DNA of 64,000 bases from the NCBI GenBank assembly GCA_965203985.1, contig CBDBDS010000013.1, positions 1,054,001-1,118,000 on the forward strand, given 5' to 3'. This document shows, one piece after another, positions 26,571 through 34,972 of this stretch. This DNA comes from Bin87 sp965203985. GTDB taxonomy: Bacteria > Chloroflexota > Dehalococcoidia > Lucifugimonadales > UBA3495. Every line of letters begins with the position of its first letter. Positions within the stretch are counted from its first letter, which is position 1. The notes under the pieces are model-generated. The model had not been told where the DNA came from, ran no database searches, and worked only from the letters and a program-made list of their open reading frames with translations. Made by a program: the position numbers and the translations under genes.

Positions 26571-27886
26571 GAGATGCCCAACAGTCGCGACCGGGCGTCG
26601 GCCACTGTCTTAGGGTCGTCGAACCAATATTCGTGCAGCAACGGTACGATTTCGGTATCGACCACTTGGGTGAACCAGGCCTCGGGTTCGCCTATGTCGC
26701 TGCCGGGCGCGGGCGTAACGAAGCTGTGGCCGATGCGGAACTGCCGGCCAAGGTTGCGGTCGTTGGCAATATCCTCGTTCAATGCATTGATGCGCTGGGC
26801 TATCTCGCTCAGGAATGCGCCGTCGATGCCGCACTGCTCCTCGACCCAACCGCGCCAAGCGTCGTTGAGCATCGGCTCCAGGTCGAAAAAGGCGAAACGG
26901 CGGCGCAGCGCCAGGTCGACCATGGCGATGGAGCGGTCGGCGGTGTTCATCGTGCCGATGACGTATACGTTGGGCGGGATGTACACGCGCTCGTCGGGTT
27001 CGCGGGGGTAGGCTAGAGCGAGAGACTCGTCGAGACTCCGCTTATCGGCCTCCAGCAGTGTGAGCATCTCTCCGAAAATGGAGGCAGGATTGCCGCGGTT
27101 GATTTCTTCAATGACCATCACGTAGTCATTGTCTTCATCGGTTCCTGCTCGCTCCACTATTTGGAGGAAGGGACCATCGACGAGTGAAAGGCTACCATCG
27201 CCCTGCGGTCGCCATCCGCGCACGAAGTCTTCGTAAGAGAGGTTGGGATGGAACTGCATCGGCCGGACGTTGCGGTCGTCCTTGCGTCCGATGAGGGCGT
27301 ACGCCAATCTCTTGGCGAGCCAGGTCTTGCCGGTTCCGGGAGGGCCTTGCAGGATGAGGTTTTGCTTGGTTTGGAGGCGGCGGAGCATTGACTCCAGTGT
27401 GGGTTGGGGGAGGAAGCAGCCTTCGTCGTGGATGCTCTTGATGGTGTAATCAAGTTCCGATTGCCTCATGCTGATGTATTCAGCAACCTCGCTGTTGTGC
27501 TGCAATTTTTTCGCTTTTCCCTCCCTGACTTCTGCTGCCGCCAATCTCTGAAATCGTTCAGGCACCTCCTCCCTCACCATGATCAAAGCATCGTTCACGC
27601 TGGTAAGGCCATCGCGGACGAGATCCGCCACCAAGGGATCTGCTTCTGTCGCAACACGGGATCCGTTTTTGCCGCCCTTATCGGACGTTCCGGCTCTGGG
27701 GTAGGCATCACCGTGTTGCATCCCAAACTTCTGCCTAAAATAGGGAACTAACATTTGTTTCTGTCCATCAGTTAGATGTCCCTTAAAGTTCATGCTGATC
27801 ACGCCGCCACCATTGGAGATGGATTTGGTGATTTCATCCCAGCTGAGGAGGAATTGCTCCTTCTCGTCAACAACAGTCGAAACCAT
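26567..27886 (-). CDS. mcrB: McrB-like AAA+ GTPase of a type IV restriction system
   Basis: 439 residues from the ATG at 27886, chosen because AAGGAGA lies about 9 bp upstream; the frame opens at 27937. Walker A GPPGTGKTWLAKRLAYALIG, then MVIEEINRGNPASIFGEMLTLLE (Walker B region, N-R-G-N block of McrB-type AAA+ proteins) and GTMNTADRSIAMVDLALRRRF. McrB rings hydrolyse GTP and translocate DNA before McrC cuts. The first 170 residues differ from the known N-terminal modified-base readers I can recall, so the recognised modification is unknown. The gene is coupled to mcrC. Confidence 0.88.
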   Translation of the reverse strand: MVSTVVDEKEQFLLSWDEITKSISNGGGVISMNFKGHLTDGQKQMLVPYFRQKFGMQHGDAYPRAGTSDKGGKNGSRVATEADPLVADLVRDGLTSVNDALIMVREEVPERFQRLAAAEVREGKAKKLQHNSEVAEYISMRQSELDYTIKSIHDEGCFLPQPTLESMLRRLQTKQNLILQGPPGTGKTWLAKRLAYALIGRKDDRNVRPMQFHPNLSYEDFVRGWRPQGDGSLSLVDGPFLQIVERAGTDEDNDYVMVIEEINRGNPASIFGEMLTLLEADKRSLDESLALAYPREPDERVYIPPNVYVIGTMNTADRSIAMVDLALRRRFAFFDLEPMLNDAWRGWVEEQCGIDGAFLSEIAQRINALNEDIANDRNLGRQFRIGHSFVTPAPGSDIGEPEAWFTQVVDTEIVPLLHEYWFDDPKTVADARSRLLGIS

Positions 27887-27984
27887 TTTCGTTGTCTCCT
27901 TTTCGCGGCTAACCTTGTCGATTTGCAACGGCGTCAATGGTTCAGTATGGCGGTTCGAGAGTGGTGTGATTGAGCCAGTGGCGG

Positions 27985-28161
27985 CTACTCAGCCCTGCTG
28001 AAAATGCCCACGAATATACCGGCTATCAGAATCAAGCCGACAGCAGTGTACGCCGCCGAGAGCAGCCATTGCGGCGCGTCCCATTGCCCTCCCACGTCAA
28101 GACCTACCAGGATGCCCGCTGGCACTCCAACGAATAAAATGGCGTTGCTAACCCATCGCAT
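27985..28161 (-). CDS. Small two-helix membrane protein
   Basis: 58 residues from the ATG at 28161 (AAGGAG about 10 bp upstream). Two hydrophobic segments, SNAILFVGVPAGILVGLDVG and LLSAAYTAVGLILIAGIFVGIF, are separated by a short loop with Trp. No recognised family. It is the first of three very small membrane proteins between McrB and the Uma2 gene and is divergent from the next one. Confidence 0.55.
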   Translation of the reverse strand: MRWVSNAILFVGVPAGILVGLDVGGQWDAPQWLLSAAYTAVGLILIAGIFVGIFSRAE

Positions 28162-28250
28162 GACGCCTATTCTCCTTGGCTGCGCCGTTTGGTTAAGGAA
28201 GTGGGAACGCCCCATTGTGTAGTATAACTGAGGCACAGGAGATAGGCGTG

Positions 28251-28397
28251 ATGGAACAATTTGTACCGTTCATCGGCATGGCCCTCGTGGGCCTGGGCAT
28301 CGTTGGTCTAATAGTATGGGTGGGCAGGATCACCGTGTGGTATCGCCGCCAGGCTGGCAAAATCGGTCAGGCTGGCAAGTCTGAACGCCGGTCCTGA
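28251..28397 (+). CDS. Very small membrane protein
   Basis: 48 residues from the ATG at 28251, preceded by AGGAGA. One helix (FIGMALVGLGIVGLIVWVG) then a basic tail (RITVWYRRQAGKIGQAGKSERRS), predicting one membrane pass with a cytoplasmic charged end. No recognised family. Followed 17 bp later by another small membrane protein on the same strand. Confidence 0.5.
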   Translation: MEQFVPFIGMALVGLGIVGLIVWVGRITVWYRRQAGKIGQAGKSERRS

Positions 28398-28414
28398 ACC
28401 CGCCCGGTGTTTCT

Positions 28415-28666
28415 ATGAACGTGCGCGAAATACCTTTATTCGTGCAGCTTCTCCTCCCCTTCACCCTGCTTGCCATCGGCATAGGTATTGCAGCGTGGCT
28501 CTCACCAATCCCTGATGCTGAGTTGACTGCCGCTCAATCCAACCTGCTCGACTTCGCAGATTGGGTCATGAAGATGTCGGCTGGAGCGATTATCGCGTTG
28601 GGCAGTAGCGCCCGCATAAGAGCCATAGGCAGCAACGGCACAGCGAAACAATCACCACGAGAATAA
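28415..28666 (+). CDS. Small membrane protein
   Basis: 83 residues. A hydrophobic helix near the N terminus (FVQLLLPFTLLAIGIGIAAWL) and a second weaker one (WVMKMSAGAIIALGSSARI). Not recognised. It lies between the 48-residue membrane gene and the Uma2 gene (14 bp downstream), so the three could be one transcript. Confidence 0.5.
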   Translation: MNVREIPLFVQLLLPFTLLAIGIGIAAWLSPIPDAELTAAQSNLLDFADWVMKMSAGAIIALGSSARIRAIGSNGTAKQSPRE

Positions 28667-28680
28667 ACGGAGTTGGGGGC

Positions 28681-29250
28681 ATGACCACCGCCAAAAAACT
28701 GCTCACCGCCGATGACCTCATGGCCATGCCCGACGATGGCAAGCGCTACGAACTGATCCGGGGAGTGCTGATTGAAATACCGCCCACAAGCCACGAGCAC
28801 AGCAGAATCGCGGCGCGGTTCGGGCGGCGGATGGGCAACTTTGCAGAAGAACATGATCTTGGCCACGGCGTGGCCGCCGATACCGGCGTGAACGTTGAGC
28901 GCAACCCCGACACCGTCCGCGCGCCCGATTACGGGTTCGTCTCCTACGAGCGCATGGCAGAACCGCCGCCGCCGCGCGGCTATGCTGATGTCATCCCCGA
29001 TCTGGTTCTGGAGGTGGTATCACCCAACGACCGGCAGCCGGACATCGACGCCAAAACGCAGATGTGGCTGGAAGCCGGCGTCCGGCTGGTGTTGGTGGCA
29101 TATCCCGAAACGCGGGAGGTGCACGCTCACCACGATGACGGTACGGTGGTGCGCTACGGCATTGGGGATACGGTGGTGGGCGATCCGGTGCTGCCCGGCT
29201 TCGCCTGCCCGGTGGCGGATATTTTCGCCTTCGGGCCGCGCCGGCAATAA
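28681..29250 (+). CDS. Uma2/DUF820-family putative restriction endonuclease
   Basis: 189 residues. Block PDDGKRYELIRGVLIEIPPTSHEHSRIAARFGRRMG is the Uma2 N-terminal signature. The PD-(D/E)XK-like core is APDYGFVSYERM ... VIPDLVLEVVSPNDRQPDIDAKTQMWLEAGVRLVLVAYPETREV (Asp, Glu, Lys). These proteins are very common in cyanobacteria and Chloroflexota; most lack a proven function and some behave as nucleases. It converges with lipB. Confidence 0.9.
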   Translation: MTTAKKLLTADDLMAMPDDGKRYELIRGVLIEIPPTSHEHSRIAARFGRRMGNFAEEHDLGHGVAADTGVNVERNPDTVRAPDYGFVSYERMAEPPPPRGYADVIPDLVLEVVSPNDRQPDIDAKTQMWLEAGVRLVLVAYPETREVHAHHDDGTVVRYGIGDTVVGDPVLPGFACPVADIFAFGPRRQ

Positions 29251-29262
29251 ACCGCTGGCCTT

Positions 29263-29955
29263 TTAGTCTTTGGCGAGATCCAGCGCTCCGCAGAACCGGC
29301 GGGCCACGCCGTCAGCCACTATCCCTATATCCACCGTTGCGCCCAACTCCGCAGCCATGCTGGTCACCGCGCGGTCGGCGATGCCGCAGGGGATGATGCC
29401 GTCGAACATGGCCAGGTCGGGGTCGACGTTGATGGCGAAGCCGTGGTAGGCGATGCCGCCGGCGATCTTCACGCCGATGGCCGCGATCTTGCGCTGGCCG
29501 CCGGCGGTCCAGACGCCGGTGCGCCCGTCGACGGTGGTGGCGTCCAGGCCGAACTCGGCCAGCACGCTGATGATGACCTGCTCCAGGGTGCGGACGTACC
29601 AGTGGGGGCCGCCGCGGCCGCGCAGCCGGATGATGGGATAGGCGACCAGTTGTCCCGGGCCGTGGTAGGTGATCAGGCCGCCGCGGTCGGTTTCGACCAC
29701 GGCGATGCCGCGCGCCGCCAGCGTGGCATCATCCAGCAGCAGGTCGCTATCGGGCGCCAGCCGGCCGCGAGTGTAGGTGTGCGGATGCTCCAGGAGCAGC
29801 AGGGTTTCGGGCTGCGAGCCGTCGCGGACGCCGTGGGCGATGCGGACCTGCCAGTCCCACGCCTCCCGGTAATCCACCAGGCCGGCCCGTATGATACGGC
29901 AGGTTCCATCGCCCGCCGCGGTGTTGGCGCCGTCAGTAGATGGGCGTATCGCCAT
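29263..29955 (-). CDS. lipB: Lipoate-protein ligase B (octanoyltransferase)
   Basis: 230 residues. The family motif RGGLITYHGPGQLVAYPIIRL, the catalytic Lys in KIAAIGVKIAGGIAYHGFAINV and the catalytic Cys in GIIPCGI are all present. LipB moves octanoyl from acyl carrier protein to lipoyl domains, here most simply the adjacent E2. Its start overlaps the last 23 bases of the E2 gene, suggesting translational coupling. The C-terminal end (VARRFCGALD) is ordinary. Confidence 0.95.
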   Translation of the reverse strand: MAIRPSTDGANTAAGDGTCRIIRAGLVDYREAWDWQVRIAHGVRDGSQPETLLLLEHPHTYTRGRLAPDSDLLLDDATLAARGIAVVETDRGGLITYHGPGQLVAYPIIRLRGRGGPHWYVRTLEQVIISVLAEFGLDATTVDGRTGVWTAGGQRKIAAIGVKIAGGIAYHGFAINVDPDLAMFDGIIPCGIADRAVTSMAAELGATVDIGIVADGVARRFCGALDLAKD

Positions 29956-31339
29956 CCATCGCCTCGAGGCGAATCTTCACCGCCTGCATGAACGCGCCCG
30001 ATTCGGCGCCGTCGTTGATCCGGTGGTCGAAGGACAGGCACAGGTTCATCATCCAGCGGATGGCGATGGCGTCGTTGATCACCACCGGGCGTTGCTGCAC
30101 CGCCTCGGTGGTCAGGATGCCGGCCTGGGGATGGTTGATGATTGGCCCGCCGAGTACGCTCCCCAGTGCTCCGGTGTTGTTCACGGTGAACGTGCCACCT
30201 TGCACATCCTCCAGCCGTAGGGTTCCGCCGCGCGCTCGATCCGAAAGGTCGGCCACGGCGTGGGCCAGGCCGGCGATGCTCAGCCGGTCCGAGTCGTGGA
30301 TCACCGGCACCACGAGGCCCGTGGACGCGGCCACCGCGATGCCCAGGTTGATCCGCCGCTTCAGGATGATGCAGTCGTCGCCCCAGGATGCGTTCATGGT
30401 CGGGTTGTCTTTCAACGCGGAGGCGACGGCCTTGAGCGCAAAGGGCAGGTAGGTCAGGTTGACGCCCTCGCGGGCGCGGAACCGGTCCCGCTCCCGGTTG
30501 CGCAGGCTGACCAGGTTGGTGATGTCCACCTCCACCATGCTCCAGGCGTGGGGGATCTGCGTCACCGAGCGCACCATGGCATCGGCGATCATGCGCCGCA
30601 CGGGGGTCAGCGCGACGCGTTCCTCGTCGGCAGCGGGAGTCGCCGTTGGGGCTGCCGGCGCAGGAGCTGGGATGCTCGGTGCGGTCGCGGAAGCCGCCGT
30701 CGCGACGGTTGCCGTCTGCTGTTCCAGGTAGCGCAGCACGTCGTTCCGGGTGACGCGCCCGCCCATGCCGGTGCCGGCGATGCGGTCAACGTCCAGGCTA
30801 TGCTCGGCGGCCAGGCGGCGCACGGCCGGGGACAGGCGGTTGGGTGACCGTTCCGACACCGGATCTTCATCGCGTGCGACGACTACCGTAGGAGTCGCCT
30901 GGACCGCCCGCGCTGGTACGGGATCTGCCTCGCTGGTATCTTCTTGGGTCTGCGCTTCCACCGCTGATCCGCCCGTGGGGCCAACCGGACGGGCGTCCAT
31001 GATCAGGTACGACGTCGGAGTTGACGAAACTGGAGACGCCGGGACAGGCGCCGTCGCCTGCGATGCAGACGTCGCTGGCGGTTCGCCGGACGCCGCGCCG
31101 CTGCCGTCGTCCACTTCAGCGATGGGCGCGCCCATGGGGACCGTCTCACCCTCCTGGGCGATGATGCGCAGCAACTCCCCCGCCACCGGCGATGGGACTT
31201 CCATAGTCACCTTGTCGGTCACCACCTCGACCAGCGGGTCGTACCGTTCGACGCGGTCGCCCGGCTGCTTGAGCCACTTGCCGATGGTGCCTTCGACGAC
31301 GCTCTCGCCGACGTGGGGAAGTTCGATCAGTTGAGCCAC
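29933..31339 (-). CDS. 2-oxoacid dehydrogenase E2 (dihydrolipoyl acyltransferase)
   Basis: 468 residues with three parts: a lipoyl domain (lipoylated Lys43 in VVTDKVTMEV), a Pro/Ala/Thr-rich linker, and a peripheral subunit-binding domain (SPAVRRLAAEHSLDVDRIAGTGMGGRVTRNDVLRYL). A catalytic acyltransferase domain ends with SFDHRINDGAESGAF (His/Asp pair). It accepts the acyl group made by E1 and passes it to CoA. Gene order on the minus strand is E1alpha, membrane protein, E1beta, E2, LipB. The sequence does not show whether the substrate is pyruvate, a branched-chain 2-oxoacid or acetoin. Confidence 0.95.
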   Translation of the reverse strand: MAQLIELPHVGESVVEGTIGKWLKQPGDRVERYDPLVEVVTDKVTMEVPSPVAGELLRIIAQEGETVPMGAPIAEVDDGSGAASGEPPATSASQATAPVPASPVSSTPTSYLIMDARPVGPTGGSAVEAQTQEDTSEADPVPARAVQATPTVVVARDEDPVSERSPNRLSPAVRRLAAEHSLDVDRIAGTGMGGRVTRNDVLRYLEQQTATVATAASATAPSIPAPAPAAPTATPAADEERVALTPVRRMIADAMVRSVTQIPHAWSMVEVDITNLVSLRNRERDRFRAREGVNLTYLPFALKAVASALKDNPTMNASWGDDCIILKRRINLGIAVAASTGLVVPVIHDSDRLSIAGLAHAVADLSDRARGGTLRLEDVQGGTFTVNNTGALGSVLGGPIINHPQAGILTTEAVQQRPVVINDAIAIRWMMNLCLSFDHRINDGAESGAFMQAVKIRLEAMDGDTPIY

Positions 31340-31359
31340 GGGACGGTCCTCATGAGAAC

Positions 31360-31387
31360 GAGATTGCCGCGCTACGCTCGCAATGAC
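31360..31387. repeat. Dispersed GATTGC-CAATGAC repeat (copy 1)
   Basis: GAGATTGCCGCG-CTACG-CTCGCAATGAC, an imperfect palindrome, in the gap between E2 and E1beta. Near-identical copies lie at 36131-36163 (inverted) and 36211-36238. Similar GTCATTGCGAG-type repeats are widespread in environmental bacteria. Confidence 0.75.
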
Positions 31388-31402
31388 AGCGCAGCGAGAA
31401 CA

Positions 31403-32386
31403 CTAATAGGCTGCCAGCCGGCGGAGTTCGGCGGCTATGGCGTCTGGACTGGGCATGTAGGCGTCTTCCAGCGTCTGGGCGAAGGGCATGGTCGGGACGT
31501 CGGGGCCACACAGGCGTGCGATGGGCGCGTCCAGGTACTCGAAGGCCTCGTCGGCCGCCAGCGCGGCGATTTCCGCCCCGATGCCTCCGCTGATGTTGTC
31601 CTCGTGGACTACAAGCAGTTTGCCGGTTTTCTTTACCGAATCCAGGATGGTTTCCGTGTCCAGGGGCTTGAGCGTGCGCAGATCGACGACCTCCGCGCCG
31701 ATGCCGTCGGCCACAACCGCCTCCGCCGCGGCCAGGCAGTAGTGCATCGCCAGGCCGTAGCTCACGACCGTGACGTCGGAGCCGGCCCGCTTGATGTCCG
31801 CGGGACCAATGGGCAGGGTGTATTCCTCGTCGGGCACCTCGCCGCGCACCAGCCGGTAGGTCTTCTTGTGCTCCAGAAAGATGACCGGATTGTCGTCGCG
31901 AATGGCGGACTTGAGGAGACCCTTGGCTTCGTAGGGAGTGGAGGGTGTGACCACCAGGAGGCCGGGGGTGTGGAAGAATAGAGCCTCCACGTTCTGCGAG
32001 TGGTACAAACCGCCGCGAATCCCGCCGCCGTAGGGGATGCGCACGGTCATGGGGACCTTCAGCGCGCCGTTGGTGCCGTAGTGCACGCGGGCCGCCTCGC
32101 CGATCAGCTGGTTGACGCTGGGCCAGACGAAATCGGAGAACTGCACCTCGGGTATCGGCCGCATTCCGCGAAAGGCCGCGCCGAGGGCGATGCCCATGAT
32201 CGACGCCTCGGCGAGCGGGGAATCGATTACTCGCTGCGGCCCGAAGTCCTCGATGAACCCCTGGGTGGCCAGGAACACGCCGCCGCGTTGGCCGACGTCC
32301 TCGCCCATGACGAACACGCGCTCGTCCCGCTCCATCTCTTCGTGGAGCGCGGAACGCACAGCTTCGATTACCGTCATTTCTGCCAT
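31403..32386 (-). CDS. 2-oxoacid dehydrogenase E1, beta subunit
   Basis: 327 residues: start MTVIEAVRSALHEEMERDERVFVMGEDVGQRGGVF, FGPQRVIDSPLAEASIMGIALGAA, and the transketolase C-terminal part (DVTVVSYGLAMHYCLAAAEAV, VVDLRTLKPLDTETILDSVKKTGKLLVVHED). With the alpha subunit it forms the thiamine-diphosphate E1 that decarboxylates the oxoacid. The alpha gene is nearby but separated by a membrane-protein gene and apparently frameshifted, so whether this complex works in the sequenced strain is uncertain. Confidence 0.95.
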   Translation of the reverse strand: MAEMTVIEAVRSALHEEMERDERVFVMGEDVGQRGGVFLATQGFIEDFGPQRVIDSPLAEASIMGIALGAAFRGMRPIPEVQFSDFVWPSVNQLIGEAARVHYGTNGALKVPMTVRIPYGGGIRGGLYHSQNVEALFFHTPGLLVVTPSTPYEAKGLLKSAIRDDNPVIFLEHKKTYRLVRGEVPDEEYTLPIGPADIKRAGSDVTVVSYGLAMHYCLAAAEAVVADGIGAEVVDLRTLKPLDTETILDSVKKTGKLLVVHEDNISGGIGAEIAALAADEAFEYLDAPIARLCGPDVPTMPFAQTLEDAYMPSPDAIAAELRRLAAY

Positions 32387-32439
32387 AGCGTTTTCCGCCT
32401 GTTAAGCCGATTTTGCTCCAACGTCTTGCCGGGTTGTAG

Positions 32440-32892
32440 TCAGGATGGGTTAGCGCCGTTCGTCCTTTCAGGCGGAATGATTAGGTCAGGGTCGATCCCC
32501 TGGCGCAGCAAACGGGAGCGGATATCGGCGATGGTTTCAGTGCGTCCTTCCTCGCGACCCTCGGCCCGTCCCTCTTCGCGCCCTTCCGCGCGCAATCTGC
32601 GCCGTTGGGGTTCGACTAATTTTTCGTTGAGGAATGTTGCAAGCACCACGATGGCTCCCTTAGTTTCATTCGCGACGTCAATCAGAATGCGGTAGATGCT
32701 GCCGGTGACGCCAAGCGCGACCAGGGCGACAGCAATTTTGGTCAGGACGGGTGGAGTATCAAGATGGGCGGTGGTTGCCTTCCCGTACCATAATACCAAA
32801 GCGTAGATGGCAATTATCAAAAGCAGACGGGTGAACCTGCCCAAGTAGCGTAGGACGAGGTTTCGGGACTCGGCGCCGGATTCACTCGTCAT
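32440..32892 (-). CDS. Membrane protein with charged EGREEGR repeat, inside the E1 operon
   Basis: 150 residues. Two hydrophobic helices (RFTRLLLIIAIYALVLWYG and VLTKIAVALVALGVTGSIYRILI) precede a charged tail containing repeats of RAEGREEG. It then ends with ADIRSRLLRQGIDPDLIIPPE. The tail resembles those of some transposase-related or effector-like proteins. Its ATG overlaps the E1alpha stop codon (ATGA), implying coupling. No known function in oxoacid metabolism. It may be a late insertion into the operon. Confidence 0.6.
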   Translation of the reverse strand: MTSESGAESRNLVLRYLGRFTRLLLIIAIYALVLWYGKATTAHLDTPPVLTKIAVALVALGVTGSIYRILIDVANETKGAIVVLATFLNEKLVEPQRRRLRAEGREEGRAEGREEGRTETIADIRSRLLRQGIDPDLIIPPERTNGANPS

Positions 32893-33961
32893 ACGTACAG
32901 ATGGTCATAGATTGTCGCTGCATCCGGAGGCTGCGCCTCGTCGGCGAAGTCGGTGGCGTCGTTCACCTGCTGCGTGGCCTCGGCGCGGAAGGCGTCCACT
33001 TGCTCCGGGGTGAGTATGCCGCGTTCAACCATCTGATCCGGGAAGACGGCCACGGGATCGTACTGACGAGCGGCGTCCAGCGCGTCCCGGTCCCGATAAC
33101 GCCGGTCGTCGTCGTCGGTGGTGTGGGGCATGAACCGCTCCACCTTCATCTCGATCAACACCGGGCCGGCAGCTGCGGGCGTGGGCGATGCCCTGCCGCG
33201 TCGCCTCGTAGCAGGCGACCAGGTCCAGACCATCGATCACAAACCCGGGGAATCCGTAACCCTCCGCCCGTGCGGCCACGTCGCTGATAACCATCTGCGA
33301 GTCCTGCGGCGTGGATATGGCGTACTTGTTGTTTTCGCAGATGAAGATGACCGGCAGTTGGTGGATGGCGGCGAAGTTCATCGCCTCGTGGGTTTCGCCC
33401 TGGCTGGTTGCTCCGTCGCCGAAATAGCAGATGGTCACCGTCTGTTCGCCCATCATCTTGCACGCCAACGCGTACCCAACGGCCTGGGTTAGTCCGGCGG
33501 CGACCACGTTGGAGATCTGGATGATGTTGCGGGGCAGGTCCGCTCCCTGGAGCGGGAACTGGCGTGCGCCGGAGTAGGGCTCGCCCTCCTTGCCCATGAA
33601 GGACAGCATAACCTGGCGCGGGGTCAGTCCGGCGGCCATCTTGATGGCCAAGTCCCGGTAGTAGGGGAAGAGGAAGCAGTCGCCGTCCTTCTGGGCCGCC
33701 AGCAGCGAGCCGAGTTCGGCAGCCTCATGTCCCTTGGCAGGATGCCGCGATGGGCACCTTGCCCTGCCGGTTCATCATCCAGATGCGCTCGTCCATCGTC
33801 CGCACCAGGATCATCTGCCGGCACACTTCCACCAGGTCTTCGGCGGTGAGGCCATCAGGGAGCGCGCCAACATCGGCGCTCCGCCGGGCGATGGCGACTG
33901 CGCCGTTAGCGTCGGTCTCGCTGGGTAAAGAGCTCGTAGCCTGCGTCATCGGGCTGGTCAT
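32889..33961 (-). pseudogene. 2-oxoacid dehydrogenase E1, alpha subunit, with two frameshifts
   Basis: The protein can be followed through three frames. The first covers residues from the ATG at 33961 to GKVPIAASCQG. The frame shifts at the CCC run near 33731-33733 into HEAAELGSLLAAQKDGD and the TPP-binding core GDGATSQGETHEAMNFAAIHQLPVIFICENN. It shifts again near 33171-33180 to continue AAAGPVLIEMKVERF and the C-terminal VFPDQMVERGILTPEQVDAFR to the stop at 32889. One extra base and a two-base loss (or equivalent) explain it. Either the gene is decaying or these are assembly errors, since the rest of the operon is intact. Confidence 0.8.
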
Positions 33962-34205
33962 CTCCTCCGCGCCGTAAGCGCAAGTCAGCGGCCTCGGCCG
34001 CCGGCTCAATCATAGACCAACCGGGCGGGAGGTGGCAAACGTTGACCGCGATACCAGGTTGGTATAGCATTAAAGCGAGATTGGAGTTGGATCCTGCCGG
34101 CGAGCGTCATATGGCTTTCGTTAGGGCCTTCCAAGTACTCAGGCCGGCTATGGGTTTGGAGTGGTACGAATCCGTAGCTTGGGCCAATGGCCAGTTCCAG
34201 TCGGT

Positions 34206-34235
34206 AAAAAGCCTCGGATCACTCCGAGGTTTTTT
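34206..34235. terminator. Bidirectional hairpin terminator
   Basis: Stem CCTCGGA / TCCGAGG with loop TCAC, flanked by five A on the left and six T on the right, so it can stop transcription in both directions. The stop codon of the minus-strand DUF3800 gene (34219-34221) lies in the loop. Confidence 0.85.
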
Positions 34236-34953
34236 CGTGAGACTGCGGGAGGACCTCTACTTCGACCAATAGCTTGGGATTTACCAAGGTTTCCCACACC
34301 CGGTTCGGTTTGTCTGGCGCGACATATTTTCTCCCTATTGAATAGGCCGTAAGGTCGGCGATCTGCAAGCCGATTGAGTTGCTATTCTTGGCCGCAAAAA
34401 CCATATCGAAACCTGGCATCGCCTTGCCAAGCGCGTGATCATCAACTCCAATACGTTGGAAGACCTGGGCCAGATCGGCGTCTTCCTTCCGCCCCCTGCT
34501 TTCAATGACTATGTACGTGATTGATTCGTGCTGTCCACGAGTTTCTAAAAATCCAGAGACCTGCTCTATGCAACGCTGCAACGCGAGTCCATATGCGTCA
34601 GAAACGGTTGTCTGCGCCAATAGGGGTTTATCGATTGCGGTGGCGATCACTCCATAATCAAGCCCGGCTACCATTGCGTTCAAGCCTTGCCGAAAAGTGG
34701 TCTGCTGCTGACCGTTCCCACCAAAATCGAAAGGGGCTTTGCCGCGGTGAATGTCTTGCTCGTGCAGCACCACTGCATCATGCCCGAAATGCTCAAATTT
34801 GAACGCCGCCACGGCTGGTAGCACCGAAGCGGCGTAGTGATCCTTCCGGAACACGCAGAAGTTGAGCACGAAAACGGGATAGTTCGCGTCAATTGACGCC
34901 GGGTTGGAATCTCCGCTCTCGTCCGCGAAAATGATGTAGTCGCTGTATTTCAA
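34219..34953 (-). CDS. DUF3800 domain protein
   Basis: 244 residues. Start YIIFADESGDSNPAS carries the D-E-S-G motif of DUF3800, and the late IGLQIADLTAYSIGRKY is the conserved C-terminal signature (Asp, Tyr). The fold is thought to be RNase H-like, and the family is often found in defence or mobile-gene neighbourhoods. Biochemical function remains unproven. It ends in the bidirectional terminator and sits downstream of the TPP-enzyme pair on the same strand. Confidence 0.85.
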   Translation of the reverse strand: MKYSDYIIFADESGDSNPASIDANYPVFVLNFCVFRKDHYAASVLPAVAAFKFEHFGHDAVVLHEQDIHRGKAPFDFGGNGQQQTTFRQGLNAMVAGLDYGVIATAIDKPLLAQTTVSDAYGLALQRCIEQVSGFLETRGQHESITYIVIESRGRKEDADLAQVFQRIGVDDHALGKAMPGFDMVFAAKNSNSIGLQIADLTAYSIGRKYVAPDKPNRVWETLVNPKLLVEVEVLPQSHEKTSE

Positions 34954-34972
34954 CCTGATACTGAGAAAACCG

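Noticed and set aside
34042..34272. 76-codon plus-strand frame ending beyond the terminator
   Set aside because: It runs through the bidirectional terminator and the DUF3800 3' end with no ribosome site or family.
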